A stretch of DNA of 64,000 nucleotides. It comes from Amycolatopsis methanolica 239 (GTDB taxonomy: Bacteria > Actinomycetota > Actinomycetes > Mycobacteriales > Pseudonocardiaceae). The stretch is taken from contig NZ_CP009110.1 of the NCBI RefSeq assembly GCF_000739085.1, forward strand, positions 992,001 through 1,056,000, written 5' to 3'. The notes beneath the pieces were generated by a model. The model was not told where the DNA came from, ran no database searches, and saw only the letters and a list, made by a program, of their open reading frames with translations. A program made the translations under genes and the position numbers. Below, piece after piece: positions 16,671-24,636 of the stretch (the first letter of the stretch is position 1; each line of letters starts with the position of its first letter).

Positions 16671-17427
16671 CCGTCTCCTCCTTCGGGCGCACCCGTCCGA
16701 GCTGGACGATCTTGTTCTCCTCCAGCGGCTTGTTCGGGTCGATCGTGACCCCGTGCTGGCGGGCCAGCCCGTCGATGGCGGCCCAGATGATCTGCGTCAG
16801 GTACTCCACGACGCTGTCCCGGCTCATCGACCGGCGCTCCAGCCACCACTCACCGGTGTTCTGGACCATCCCGACGATCCCGTACGCCCACGGCTCGGCC
16901 GCGCCGGAGTCCATGTTGAACATCCGCATGTAGTCGCCGAGCAGGGCGGTCAGCGCGGTTGCGATCAGTTCCTTGTCCTCGGCCACCACGTCGGCGTCGG
17001 CCGGCTTGCCCGCGAACGAGCCGCGCACCAGCAGCCGGTACAGGTTCGGGTGCTCCTCGATCACGGTGAAGAACGCGTCCAGCGCCATGCGGATCCGCGG
17101 CACCGGCGCCAGTTCCGCGTTGATCGCCGGGACCAGGCGCGAGAACAGCAGCTCGGTGCCCCGCTGGCCGAGCGCGTCGTACAGGTCGGCCTTGTCCGCG
17201 AAGTGCCGGTACAGCACCGGTTTGGTGACCCCGGCGGCGACCGCCACGTCGTCCATCGCCAGGTCCGGACCGCGCTCGTCCAGCGCTTTCAGCGCCGCCT
17301 CGACGAACTCGGCCCGGCGCTCGACCCGGTGCTTGCGCCACCGGTCCCGGCGCGCGTCGCCGGTCGCAGGCTCGCCTGCCGAAGGGTGCTTGCCGCTGCG
17401 CTTGACACGATCCGTCACGCGCCTCAT
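16660..17427 (-). CDS. TetR family transcriptional regulator
   Basis: The 255-residue protein has an N-terminal helix-turn-helix (AAGVTKPVLYRHFADKADLY, about residues 48-67) and a C-terminal ligand domain with SFAGKPADADVVAEDKELI. The start is set at ATG 17427 (MRRVTDRVKR); GTG 17418 is an alternative, and the longer frame would start inside the operator. It is divergent from the AurF-like oxygenase gene. A GGTAAC-T-GTTACC palindrome between them is the probable operator, so it likely represses both directions until a lipophilic ligand binds. Confidence 0.88.
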   Translation of the reverse strand: MRRVTDRVKRSGKHPSAGEPATGDARRDRWRKHRVERRAEFVEAALKALDERGPDLAMDDVAVAAGVTKPVLYRHFADKADLYDALGQRGTELLFSRLVPAINAELAPVPRIRMALDAFFTVIEEHPNLYRLLVRGSFAGKPADADVVAEDKELIATALTALLGDYMRMFNMDSGAAEPWAYGIVGMVQNTGEWWLERRSMSRDSVVEYLTQIIWAAIDGLARQHGVTIDPNKPLEENKIVQLGRVRPKEETDVS

Positions 17428-17436
17428 GCTACCAGA

Positions 17437-17458
17437 GGTAACTGTTACCACAGGTTAC
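17437..17458. promoter_or_regulatory. Probable TetR operator and promoter
   Basis: GGTAAC-T-GTTACC (17437-17449) is a perfect palindrome. A third half-site GGTTAC follows at 17453-17458 and overlaps the CATAAT -10-like element (17458-17463) of the oxygenase gene. Binding here would block RNA polymerase on both genes. Confidence 0.65.
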
Positions 17459-17477
17459 ATAATGTGGGGAGCACGCG

Positions 17478-18383
17478 ATGACGCGAACGCTGGACGACCA
17501 CGGCCGCGAGAAGACCGCCGACCGGTTGCTGAAGTCCTCGGCCAACAAGTTCTACGACCCCGACGTCGACATCGACTGGTCCGCCCCGCTGGCCGAGGGC
17601 AAGCCCTTCCAGCTGGAGCGCCGCAGCTCGCTCTACGGCACGCACCTGTGGGACCGGCTCACCGAGGAGCAGCGGCTCGAACTGGGCAAGCACGAGCTGG
17701 CCAGCATCGCCAGCAACGGCATCTTCTTCGAGGTGCTGCTGATGCAGCTGCTGCTCAAGGAGGTCTACAACTCCGACCCGACCACGCGGCACGTGCAGTA
17801 CGCGCTCGCCGAGATCGCCGACGAGTGCCGCCACTCGACGATGTTCGCGCGCTCGGTCGAAGCCGTCGGCGCGCCGGCATACGGCCCGGTGAAGATCGTG
17901 CACCGGCTGGGCAAGCTGCTGCCGTTCATTGGCTACGGGCCCGCGCTGTACGGCTCGATCCTGGTCGCCGAGGAGATCCTCGACCGGATCCAGCGGGAGA
18001 GCATGGCCGACGAGGACATCCAGCCGCTGGTGCGCATGGTCAACCGCATCCACGTGCTCGAAGAGGCGCGGCATGTGACCTTCGCCCGCGAGGAGGTCAC
18101 CCGCGGCATGGCGAAGCTGAACAAGGCCGAGCTGTTCTACCAGCGCTGGCTCATCGCCGTCGTCAGCTTCGCCATCACCCGCAGCCTGATCAACCCGCGC
18201 GTCTACAAGGCGGTCGGCCTCAACCCGCGCGAGGCGTGGGAGGCGGCCATGAACAACCCGCACTGGCACGAGACCCTCCGCTGGTCCGGCGAGCGCATCA
18301 TGGCGTTCCTCGACGACGCCGGTCTCGTCGGCCAGCCGGGCACGTACTGGTGGCGCAAGTCCTTCCTGCTGGGGGCCCGATGA
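17478..18383 (+). CDS. AurF-type di-iron oxygenase
   Basis: The 301-residue protein is helical, with metal-site motifs HELASIASNGIFFEVLL, IADECRHSTMF (about residues 115-125) and LEEARHVTFAREE (about 194-206). Paired glutamates and ExxH motifs are those of the p-aminobenzoate N-oxygenase AurF family. Such proteins use a non-haem di-iron centre with O2; the substrate is unknown. GGGGAG precedes ATG 17478. The next gene, a hydrolase, overlaps its stop by four bases, and a TetR regulator is divergent, so the three form one regulated unit. Confidence 0.85.
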   Translation: MTRTLDDHGREKTADRLLKSSANKFYDPDVDIDWSAPLAEGKPFQLERRSSLYGTHLWDRLTEEQRLELGKHELASIASNGIFFEVLLMQLLLKEVYNSDPTTRHVQYALAEIADECRHSTMFARSVEAVGAPAYGPVKIVHRLGKLLPFIGYGPALYGSILVAEEILDRIQRESMADEDIQPLVRMVNRIHVLEEARHVTFAREEVTRGMAKLNKAELFYQRWLIAVVSFAITRSLINPRVYKAVGLNPREAWEAAMNNPHWHETLRWSGERIMAFLDDAGLVGQPGTYWWRKSFLLGAR

Positions 18384-19273
18384 CGGCGACGGTCCGTCGG
18401 AGGGGGACGGACCGTCGCTTCACCACGAGCGACGGCACCGCCCTCCACGTCGAGCTGTCCGGACCGCGCGACGCCGCGGTCACCCTGGTGCTGGTGCACG
18501 CGTGGACGCAGGACCACCTGGAGTGGGACCCGGTCCTGCCGCTGCTGCCGACTGGCGTCCAGGTGCTGCGCTACGACCACCGCGGGCACGGCTGGTCGGA
18601 GCCGGCGAAGCCGGGGACGGCGACGGTCGCGCAGCTGGCCGACGACCTCGCCGAGCTGATCGCGGAGCTGGCGCCGGAGGGCAGGCTCGTCCTGGCCGGG
18701 CATTCGATGGGCGGGATGACCGTGATGGCGCTCGCCGAGCGGCACCCGGAGCTGGTCGAATCACGGGTGGACGGGGTCGTGTTCATCGCCACCTCGTGCT
18801 GCGACATGGACCGGCTCACGCTCGGGCTGAACGGGCGGGCCGGCCGGGTGGCCGCGCGCGTCGACAAGACGTTCGGGCGACTGCTGAACCGTTGGGGCGC
18901 CGAGCGCGTGCCGATCCCCGCGCCGCTGGCCCGGCCGTCGGTGAAGTGGCTGGCGTTCGGGAAGAAGGTGCGGCGGGCCGACGTGCGGGCGATGACGGAG
19001 CAGTTCCTGCGTGCCCACCCGCGCAGCGTCGGCGGCTTCCGGGACTCGATGTCCGACCACGACCGGCGCAAGGCGCTCGCGACGCTGCGGGAGAAGCCGA
19101 CCGTGGTCATGGTCGGCGACCGGGACAGGATCACGCCGGTGCACCACGCGCGCGTGATCGCCGAGGAACTGCCGGAGGCGGAGTTCGTGCTCTTCCCCGG
19201 GGCGGGTCACGAGCTGACCTACGAGCGGACGCGCGAGGTCGCGAAGCGGCTGAGCCGCCTGCTGGAGAACTAG
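18380..19273 (+). CDS. Alpha/beta hydrolase
   Basis: The 297-residue protein has LVHAWTQDHLEW near residue 38, DHRGHGWSEPA near 68, the nucleophile elbow GHSMGG (about 109-114), a likely acid in VMVGDRDRITP and catalytic histidine in GAGHELTYE near the end. This is the lipase/epoxide-hydrolase-like layout. ATG 18380 overlaps the oxygenase stop (ATGA), so expression is coupled. It may process the oxygenase product. Its stop overlaps the stop of the convergent TetR gene by two bases. Confidence 0.87.
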   Translation: MTATVRRRGTDRRFTTSDGTALHVELSGPRDAAVTLVLVHAWTQDHLEWDPVLPLLPTGVQVLRYDHRGHGWSEPAKPGTATVAQLADDLAELIAELAPEGRLVLAGHSMGGMTVMALAERHPELVESRVDGVVFIATSCCDMDRLTLGLNGRAGRVAARVDKTFGRLLNRWGAERVPIPAPLARPSVKWLAFGKKVRRADVRAMTEQFLRAHPRSVGGFRDSMSDHDRRKALATLREKPTVVMVGDRDRITPVHHARVIAEELPEAEFVLFPGAGHELTYERTREVAKRLSRLLEN

Positions 19274-19911
19274 GCGGGCTCGCCTGGCGTGTGCTGGAGC
19301 GGGAAGCCGCCGCCGATGCCGCGCCAGGCGAGCGTCGCGGTGAGTGACACCGCCTCCTCGCGGCTCATCGTGCTGTGGTGGGCCAGCCAGAACCGGGCGC
19401 TGACCTGGCTCAACCCGACCAGGCCGACCGCCAGCAGGCGCGCCCGGCCCTCGTCCAGGCCCGCGTCGGCGGTGATGGTGTCCGTGATCGCGTTGACGCA
19501 CTCGGTGGTGGCGCGGTCGACGGCCTCCTGCACGACGGGCTCGCCCCGCAGGTCGGATTCGAAGATCATCCGGAAGGCGCCGGTCTCGCTGGCGACGAAG
19601 TCGAAGAAGGCGCCGACGGCGGCCCGCACGCGGAGCTTGTTGTCGGTGGTCGAGGCGAGCGCCTCGCTGACGCGCGCGACCAGCTCGTCGACGTGGTTCT
19701 CCAGCAGCGCGGTGTAGAGGTCCAGCTTGCCCGGGAAGTGCTGGTACAGCACCGGCTTGCTGACCCCCGCCTGCTCGGCGATCTCGTCCATGGCCGCCGC
19801 GTGGTACCCGTTTGCCGAGAAGACTCGCTGCGCCGCGGCCAGAAGCTGAGCGCGCCGCTCGGTCCGGGGTAGCCGGACTCCCCGCTGTTGCGCCGCCGCA
19901 GTCTCCGTCAT
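19270..19911 (-). CDS. TetR family transcriptional regulator (Rv3208-like)
   Basis: The 213-residue protein starts MTETAAAQQRGVRLPRTERR and has a clear helix-turn-helix (EIAEQAGVSKPVLYQHFPGKLDLY, given here as about residues 44-67). The ligand domain contains SETGAFRMIFESDLRG. GGGAGGAAAGC precedes ATG 19911, so the longer frame starting at 19986 is rejected. By neighbourhood (near DUF3107, DUF3152 and moeZ) it probably corresponds to Rv3208; I infer this from memory of gene order. It is divergent from the next hydrolase gene. Confidence 0.87.
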   Translation of the reverse strand: MTETAAAQQRGVRLPRTERRAQLLAAAQRVFSANGYHAAAMDEIAEQAGVSKPVLYQHFPGKLDLYTALLENHVDELVARVSEALASTTDNKLRVRAAVGAFFDFVASETGAFRMIFESDLRGEPVVQEAVDRATTECVNAITDTITADAGLDEGRARLLAVGLVGLSQVSARFWLAHHSTMSREEAVSLTATLAWRGIGGGFPLQHTPGEPA

Positions 19912-19995
19912 GCTTTCCTCCCAAAGAACCCGTTCGAGATTACTCGCCGGTATCGCCGAGTCGCCAAGGGCCGGGTGGGTAGGCATCCTGGATTG

Positions 19996-21006
19996 ATGAC
20001 CGACACCGTCCCGGCTTCCCGGCCGTCCCCGGATCCCGGGGCGCCCAGGGTGCCCGTCACGCGCGTACCGCTGTCCACTCGTGAGTTACCCGAACTCGAC
20101 CCGAAACTCCCGCCGTGGCCGGGGAAAACCGAGCAGGTCGGCGGCGTGTCGCTGCACGTCCGGCGCACGCCCGGCGCGGCGGACGAGACCGTCCTCTACG
20201 TGCACGGCCTGGGTGGGTCGTCGACGAACTGGACGGATCTCGCCGCCCTGCTGGCGCCGACGGCCGGGGGAGCGGCGATCGACCTGCCCGGCTTCGGGTT
20301 CTCCGAGCCGGAACGCGCCTTCGATTTCAGCCTCGACGCGCACGCCGAGGTGGTCGCCAGGTTCGCGGAGGGGCTCGGCGCGGGACCGGTGCACCTCATC
20401 GGCAACTCGATGGGCGGCGCGGTGTCGCTGCTCGTCGCGGCGCGGCACCCCGAGCTGGTCAAGACGCTGACGTTGATCTCGCCCGCGATGCCGGACCGGC
20501 GGCCGGACCCGCGGCGGCTGTCCGACCCGCTGATGGCGCTGGCCTACCTGCCGATCGTCGGCCGCCGCGCCCGGCGCAAGCTCGCCGCCTACACCGCGCA
20601 CCAGCGGGCCAAGCTGGTCATCAAGCTGTGCTTCGCCGACCCGGACTCCTTCCCCGAGCACCGGATGGCCGAGCTGGTCGAGGAGCACAGCGCCCGCGCC
20701 GAGCTGGCCTGGGCGAACGCGGCGATGTCGCGGAGCACGTTCGGGATCTTCCGGACCTGGTTCGCGCGGGGCGCGGCGTCGCTGTGGCGGGTGACGCCCA
20801 ACGTGACGGCTCCCACGCTGGTCGTGTGGGGCACCGAGGACAAGGTGATCTCGGTCCGCCGGGCGGCGCGGACCGCGAAGCTGCTGCCGCGCGGGCGGCT
20901 CCTCGTGTTGCCGCGGACCGGCCACGTGGCGCAGATGGAACGCCCGGTTGTCGTAGCGAAGGCTGTTCTGGGTATGTGGGAGGCGGTCGCCGCCGGTTCG
21001 TGGTAG
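19996..21006 (+). CDS. Alpha/beta hydrolase
   Basis: The 336-residue protein has a variable first 50 residues, then LYVHGLGGSSTNWTDL (oxyanion region), DLPGFGFSEPE, the nucleophile elbow GNSMGG (about residue 137), WGTEDKVISVR with the likely acid, and TGHVAQMERP with the catalytic histidine. This resembles actinobacterial lipase/esterase or C-C bond hydrolase proteins. ATG 19996 is preceded six bases upstream by CATCCT, a weak -10, so the mRNA may be leaderless. It is divergent from a TetR gene. Confidence 0.85.
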   Translation: MTDTVPASRPSPDPGAPRVPVTRVPLSTRELPELDPKLPPWPGKTEQVGGVSLHVRRTPGAADETVLYVHGLGGSSTNWTDLAALLAPTAGGAAIDLPGFGFSEPERAFDFSLDAHAEVVARFAEGLGAGPVHLIGNSMGGAVSLLVAARHPELVKTLTLISPAMPDRRPDPRRLSDPLMALAYLPIVGRRARRKLAAYTAHQRAKLVIKLCFADPDSFPEHRMAELVEEHSARAELAWANAAMSRSTFGIFRTWFARGAASLWRVTPNVTAPTLVVWGTEDKVISVRRAARTAKLLPRGRLLVLPRTGHVAQMERPVVVAKAVLGMWEAVAAGSW

Positions 21007-21088
21007 CCCGTTCGAGTTAATGCGAGCCTGCTCCGTGACGGCTTGGTCGCGCGTCGCGTAGCTCTGCGCATGTGGCAATCTGGGAGCC

Positions 21089-22201
21089 GTGAAGCGGGCG
21101 AGCAGCGGCGAGCGTGGCGAAGGACGGCGAGTGCAGTACGCGCCCCCGTCGGGCCGGTCGTCGGTTCGTCTGAGCGAGGACCGCTACCGGCCGCGTGCGC
21201 GGCGCGTGCAGGCCGAGCCGCTCGCCGCGTCGTGGAAGCCGCCGCAGGCGCAGCTCGAGCAGGACCCGGAGCAAGCCCGCCGGGAGCGGCGCCGCAAGGG
21301 CAAGGTGGGCCGTCTCGTCGGCGCCTACGGCTGGCGCGTGTACGCGCTGCCGGTCCTCGTCGTGATCACCGTCCTGGTGGTGTTCAACACCGCGACGGAG
21401 CCGCCGCAGACGAACTCCGCGGCGGAGACCGTCGACGGCGGCGCCGCGCAGGGCGGGGACAGCGCGCTCTCCGAACAACCGGCCACGCCGCGCGACCTCA
21501 ACATCCCCACTGCCGAGCTGCCGACCGGCGGTGATTTCACGCAGAGCGGCTCCATGGCCTACCACGTCGTCCCGGTGCCGAACGACGGCGTGAGCGGCAA
21601 GGAGGCCGGCAGCGGCGGGAAGCTGTACCACTACACGATCGAGGTCGAGAACGGCATCGACGCGGCCAGTTACGCCGGCGACGACGCCTTCGCCAGTGCC
21701 GTGGAGCGGACGCTGTCGGACGTGCGCAGCTGGATCGGCACCGGCAAGGTCAAGCTGCAGCGGGTCGGCGCGGACTACCCGGACATTGATTTCCGCGTGA
21801 GCCTCACCACCCCGGACACCGCCAAGCGACCGGACGTGTGCGGGTTCAGCATCCCGTTCCCGACCTCCTGCTACTCGCGGAGCTTCGACCACCGCGTGGT
21901 GATCAACCTCGCCAGGTGGGTCCGCGGCGGGCTCGCGTTCACCGACCTCGGGATGTACCGGCAGTACGCGATCAACCACGAGGTCGGGCACGCGCTGGGG
22001 AAATCGCACGTGGGCTGCCAGGAGAACGGCGCGCTGGCGCCCGTGATGATGCAGCAGACCTTCGGCGTGTCGAACAACTACGTGGCCCAGCTGAACGCGG
22101 TCGACCAGTACAACTCGAAGGCCGTGCCTGCCGACGGCAAGACCTGCGTCCCGAACGCCTGGCCGGTGCTGCAGTTCGGCGATTCGGCCCCCGCCGGCTG
22201 A
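21089..22201 (+). CDS. DUF3152 membrane-anchored putative zinc protease (Rv3207c-like)
   Basis: The 370-residue protein has a basic cytoplasmic N-terminus, a membrane helix at about residues 88-108 (YALPVLVVITVLVVF) and an extracytoplasmic DUF3152 domain. The domain carries NHEVGHALGKSHVGC at about residues 295-310, an HExxHxxxxxH zinc site of the metzincin type. Cysteines (VCGFSIPFPTSCYS, KTCVP) suggest disulfides outside the membrane. Proteolysis is inferred from the motif only. GTG 21089 is preceded at seven bases by CAATCT; GGGAG also sits there, so leaderless or led initiation are both possible. Confidence 0.85.
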   Translation: MKRASSGERGEGRRVQYAPPSGRSSVRLSEDRYRPRARRVQAEPLAASWKPPQAQLEQDPEQARRERRRKGKVGRLVGAYGWRVYALPVLVVITVLVVFNTATEPPQTNSAAETVDGGAAQGGDSALSEQPATPRDLNIPTAELPTGGDFTQSGSMAYHVVPVPNDGVSGKEAGSGGKLYHYTIEVENGIDAASYAGDDAFASAVERTLSDVRSWIGTGKVKLQRVGADYPDIDFRVSLTTPDTAKRPDVCGFSIPFPTSCYSRSFDHRVVINLARWVRGGLAFTDLGMYRQYAINHEVGHALGKSHVGCQENGALAPVMMQQTFGVSNNYVAQLNAVDQYNSKAVPADGKTCVPNAWPVLQFGDSAPAG

Positions 22202-22301
22202 CCCGGTCCACATCCTGGGACGGCGGGAAGAGTCCGGTCGCGCTCCGTGTTGTGGATACTTGGGGAAGCGACAACGACAGCCGCGCGATTTTGGAGGACC
22301 G

Positions 22302-23480
22302 ATGGCAGGCACGCTGCCGCCGCTCGTGGAGCCGGCGGCCGAACTCACCAAGGAAGAGGTGGCCCGCTACAGTCGGCACCTGATCATCCCGGATGTCGGG
22401 ATGGACGGGCAGAAGCGGCTGAAGAACGCGAAGGTGCTGGTCATCGGCGCGGGCGGCCTCGGCAGCCCCGCGCTGCTGTACCTCGCCGCCGCGGGCGTCG
22501 GCACGCTCGGTGTCATCGACTTCGACGTCGTCGACGAGTCGAACCTGCAGCGCCAGGTCATCCACGGCCAGTCCGACATCGGCAAGCCCAAGGCCGTCTC
22601 GGCCAAGGAGTCGATCGCCGAGATCAACCCGTTCGTCAACGTCATCCTGCACACCGAGCAGCTGACCACCGCGAACGCGCTCGACGTCTTCCGCGGCTAC
22701 GACCTGATCCTGGACGGCACGGACAACTTCGCGACCCGTTACCTGGTCAACGACGCCGCCGTGCTGCTGGGCAAGCCGTACGTGTGGGGTTCGATCTTCC
22801 GGTTCGAGGGCCAGGTCAGCGTGTTCTGGGAGGACGCGCCGAACGGTCAGGGCCTGAACTACCGCGACCTCTACCCCGAGCCGCCGCCTCCGGGCATGGT
22901 CCCCTCGTGCGCCGAGGGTGGCGTGCTGGGCGTGCTGTGCGCCTCGATCGGCTCGATCATGGTGACCGAGGCGATCAAGCTGATCACCGGCATCGGCGAG
23001 CCGCTGCTCGGCCGCCTGATCAGCTACGACGCGCTGGAGATGAAGTACCGCGAGGTCAAGATCCGCAAGGACCCGGAGACGCCGAAGATCACCGAGCTGA
23101 TCGACTACGAGGCGTTCTGCGGTGTCGTGTCGGACGAGGCGCAGCAGGCGGCGTCGGGCAGCACCATCACCCCGGCGGAGCTGAAGGCCAAGTTCGACGC
23201 GGGTGAGAACTTCGAGCTCATCGACGTCCGCGAGCCGCACGAGTACGAGATCGTGAACATCAAGGGCGCCAAGCTGATCCCGAAGGACCGCATCCTGTCG
23301 GGTGAGGCGCTGGCGGAGCTGCCGCAGGACAAGCCGATCGTCCTGCACTGCAAGTCGGGCGCCCGCTCGGCGGAGGCGCTGGCGGCGCTGCACCGGGCCG
23401 GGTTCAAGGACGCCACGCACCTCGGTGGCGGCGTGCTCGCCTGGGCGCGGCAGATCGACCAGAGCCTGCCGACGTACTGA
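22302..23480 (+). CDS. moeZ: Adenylyltransferase/sulfurtransferase MoeZ
   Basis: The 392-residue protein has an N-terminal E1-like ThiF/MoeB domain with VLVIGAGGLGSPALLYLAAAG and the adenylating-site DFDVVDESNLQRQ, and a C-terminal rhodanese domain with the active-site cysteine in HCKSGARSAEA (about residue 350). MoeZ adenylates and thiocarboxylates the C-terminus of ubiquitin-like sulfur carriers for molybdopterin, thiamine and CysO-type cysteine synthesis. TTGGAGGACCG gives a good ribosome site before ATG 22302. A molybdenum-cofactor function fits the nearby nitrate reductase. A terminator follows. Confidence 0.93.
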   Translation: MAGTLPPLVEPAAELTKEEVARYSRHLIIPDVGMDGQKRLKNAKVLVIGAGGLGSPALLYLAAAGVGTLGVIDFDVVDESNLQRQVIHGQSDIGKPKAVSAKESIAEINPFVNVILHTEQLTTANALDVFRGYDLILDGTDNFATRYLVNDAAVLLGKPYVWGSIFRFEGQVSVFWEDAPNGQGLNYRDLYPEPPPPGMVPSCAEGGVLGVLCASIGSIMVTEAIKLITGIGEPLLGRLISYDALEMKYREVKIRKDPETPKITELIDYEAFCGVVSDEAQQAASGSTITPAELKAKFDAGENFELIDVREPHEYEIVNIKGAKLIPKDRILSGEALAELPQDKPIVLHCKSGARSAEALAALHRAGFKDATHLGGGVLAWARQIDQSLPTY

Positions 23481-23497
23481 GTGGTTTCTGACTGAAG

Positions 23498-23533
23498 AAG
23501 GCCCATCGCGGGTTCGCCGTGGTGGGCCTTTTT
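23498..23533 (+). terminator. Rho-independent terminator of moeZ
   Basis: AAGGCCCA (23498-23505) pairs with TGGGCCTT (23523-23530) and is followed by a run of T residues. The inner bases can extend the stem imperfectly. It lies 17 bases after the moeZ stop. Confidence 0.85.
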
Positions 23534-23694
23534 CGTCACGTCAGGCGATGTCGTCGACCACCGTCGTTGACGGTCACGCGTGCGGCGATCGTGCCGCGAC
23601 TGGCGAACGAACCCGCGCTACCTGCTCCGCCCGGTCGTCTTCCCGGCCGCGGAACCCACCGCTTGAACGCGCGAAAAACGTCGTCGTCCCGGGG
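23534..23694. other. Intergenic region before the TIGR02569 gene
   Basis: A plain GC-rich spacer between the moeZ terminator and the next promoter. It contains no gene-like frame and no clear repeat. Confidence 0.4.
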
Positions 23695-23700
23695 TAATCT
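23695..23700 (+). promoter_or_regulatory. -10 hexamer of a probable leaderless promoter (TIGR02569 gene)
   Basis: TAATCT, close to consensus, is followed by six bases and GTG 23707. Confidence 0.55.
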
Positions 23701-23706
23701 CGGGCG

Positions 23707-24510
23707 GTGCCCGACGGTCCGAGAGCAGGTCAGCCACCGGCGACTGTCCTGATGGCGTTCGGCCTCCAGCACACCACCCCCGAGCCGCTGCCGGGCGGCC
23801 GTGCGCACCGCTGCGGCGACACCGTCCTGACCCCCGTGCGGGACCGGCCGAAGGCGCTCTGGCTCGCCGGCACCATGCACGCCCTCGACGTCCCCGACCT
23901 GCGCATCGCCCGGCCGCAGCGGGCCAGGGACGGGCGGTGGATCGTCGCCGGGTGGGCGGCCCGCCGCTACCTCGACGGCGCGCCTGAGCACCGGCACGAC
24001 GAGATCATGCTCGCCGCCCTCAAGCTGGCCCGCGCCCTCGACGGCCTGCCGCGCCCGAGGCACCTCGCCGCGCGCACCGATCCGGACGGGATCGCCGACC
24101 GCGTCGCGTGGGGTGAGGCCGAGGTGCCGGTCGACGAGGCCAAGGGCGGCCGCTGGTTCGAGGTCCTCGCGGTGGCGCGAAGACCCGTGGGGCTGCCGGA
24201 CCAGGTCGTGCCGGGCGACCTCTTCGGCGCCGTCCTCTTCGACGGTGACGCCCCGCCCGGCATCGTCGACTTCGACCCGTTCTACCGGCCCGCCGAATGG
24301 GGCGCCGCGGTCGCCGCCGTCGACGCGGTGGCCTGGGGCGACGCCGCCCCCGACTTCCTGCAGCGCTGGTCCCACCTGCCGGAATGGCCCCAGCTCCTGC
24401 TGCGCGCCGTGCTGTTCCGGTTGGCGGGCAACGCCCTCAGCCCCCGCGCCACGGCCGCTTCCCTGGACGGTTTGCGTGCGGCCGCGGCCGCGGTGAGTGA
24501 GATCCTGTAG
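23707..24510 (+). CDS. TIGR02569 family protein (actinobacterial, kinase-like fold)
   Basis: The 267-residue protein contains GGRAHRCGDTVLTPV, the strand-helix RWIVAGWAARRYL and PGIVDFDPFYRPAEWGAAVAAVDA. The last motif resembles the metal-binding loop of aminoglycoside phosphotransferase-like proteins, though a catalytic HxD is not obvious. The family is restricted to actinobacteria and its function is unknown. It follows moeZ, as I recall for Rv3205c. The start at GTG 23707 rests on the TAATCT-N6 arrangement. Confidence 0.82.
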   Translation: MPDGPRAGQPPATVLMAFGLQHTTPEPLPGGRAHRCGDTVLTPVRDRPKALWLAGTMHALDVPDLRIARPQRARDGRWIVAGWAARRYLDGAPEHRHDEIMLAALKLARALDGLPRPRHLAARTDPDGIADRVAWGEAEVPVDEAKGGRWFEVLAVARRPVGLPDQVVPGDLFGAVLFDGDAPPGIVDFDPFYRPAEWGAAVAAVDAVAWGDAAPDFLQRWSHLPEWPQLLLRAVLFRLAGNALSPRATAASLDGLRAAAAAVSEIL

Positions 24511-24555
24511 CGCCCGTCACTTCTCACCGGGTATCCCCCGAAATGCCGTAGCAAT

Positions 24556-24586
24556 GTCAGACGCCTGAAACATTCGGGAGTTTTCA
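24556..24586 (+). promoter_or_regulatory. GlnR-like box / inverted repeat in the nas promoter
   Basis: GTCAG-N6-GAAAC (24556-24571) fits the actinobacterial GlnR pattern GTnAC-N6-GAAAC at all but one fixed position. The same stretch forms an imperfect inverted repeat, CCTGAAAC...GTTTTCAGG (24564-24586), which could instead bind the operon's own NnaR-type regulator. A TACCGT -10-like hexamer follows at 24603-24608, consistent with an activator site just upstream of the promoter. Confidence 0.5.
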
Positions 24587-24636
24587 GGTAACACGCCGTT
24601 CCTACCGTCTCTGGGCAGAGGCGGAAGGAGGTGCGC

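Noticed and set aside
24564..24586. CCTGAAAC...GTTTTCAGG as a terminator of the TIGR02569 gene
   Set aside because: The stem is short and AT-rich with no T-run after it. Its position over a GlnR-like box favours a regulatory role.
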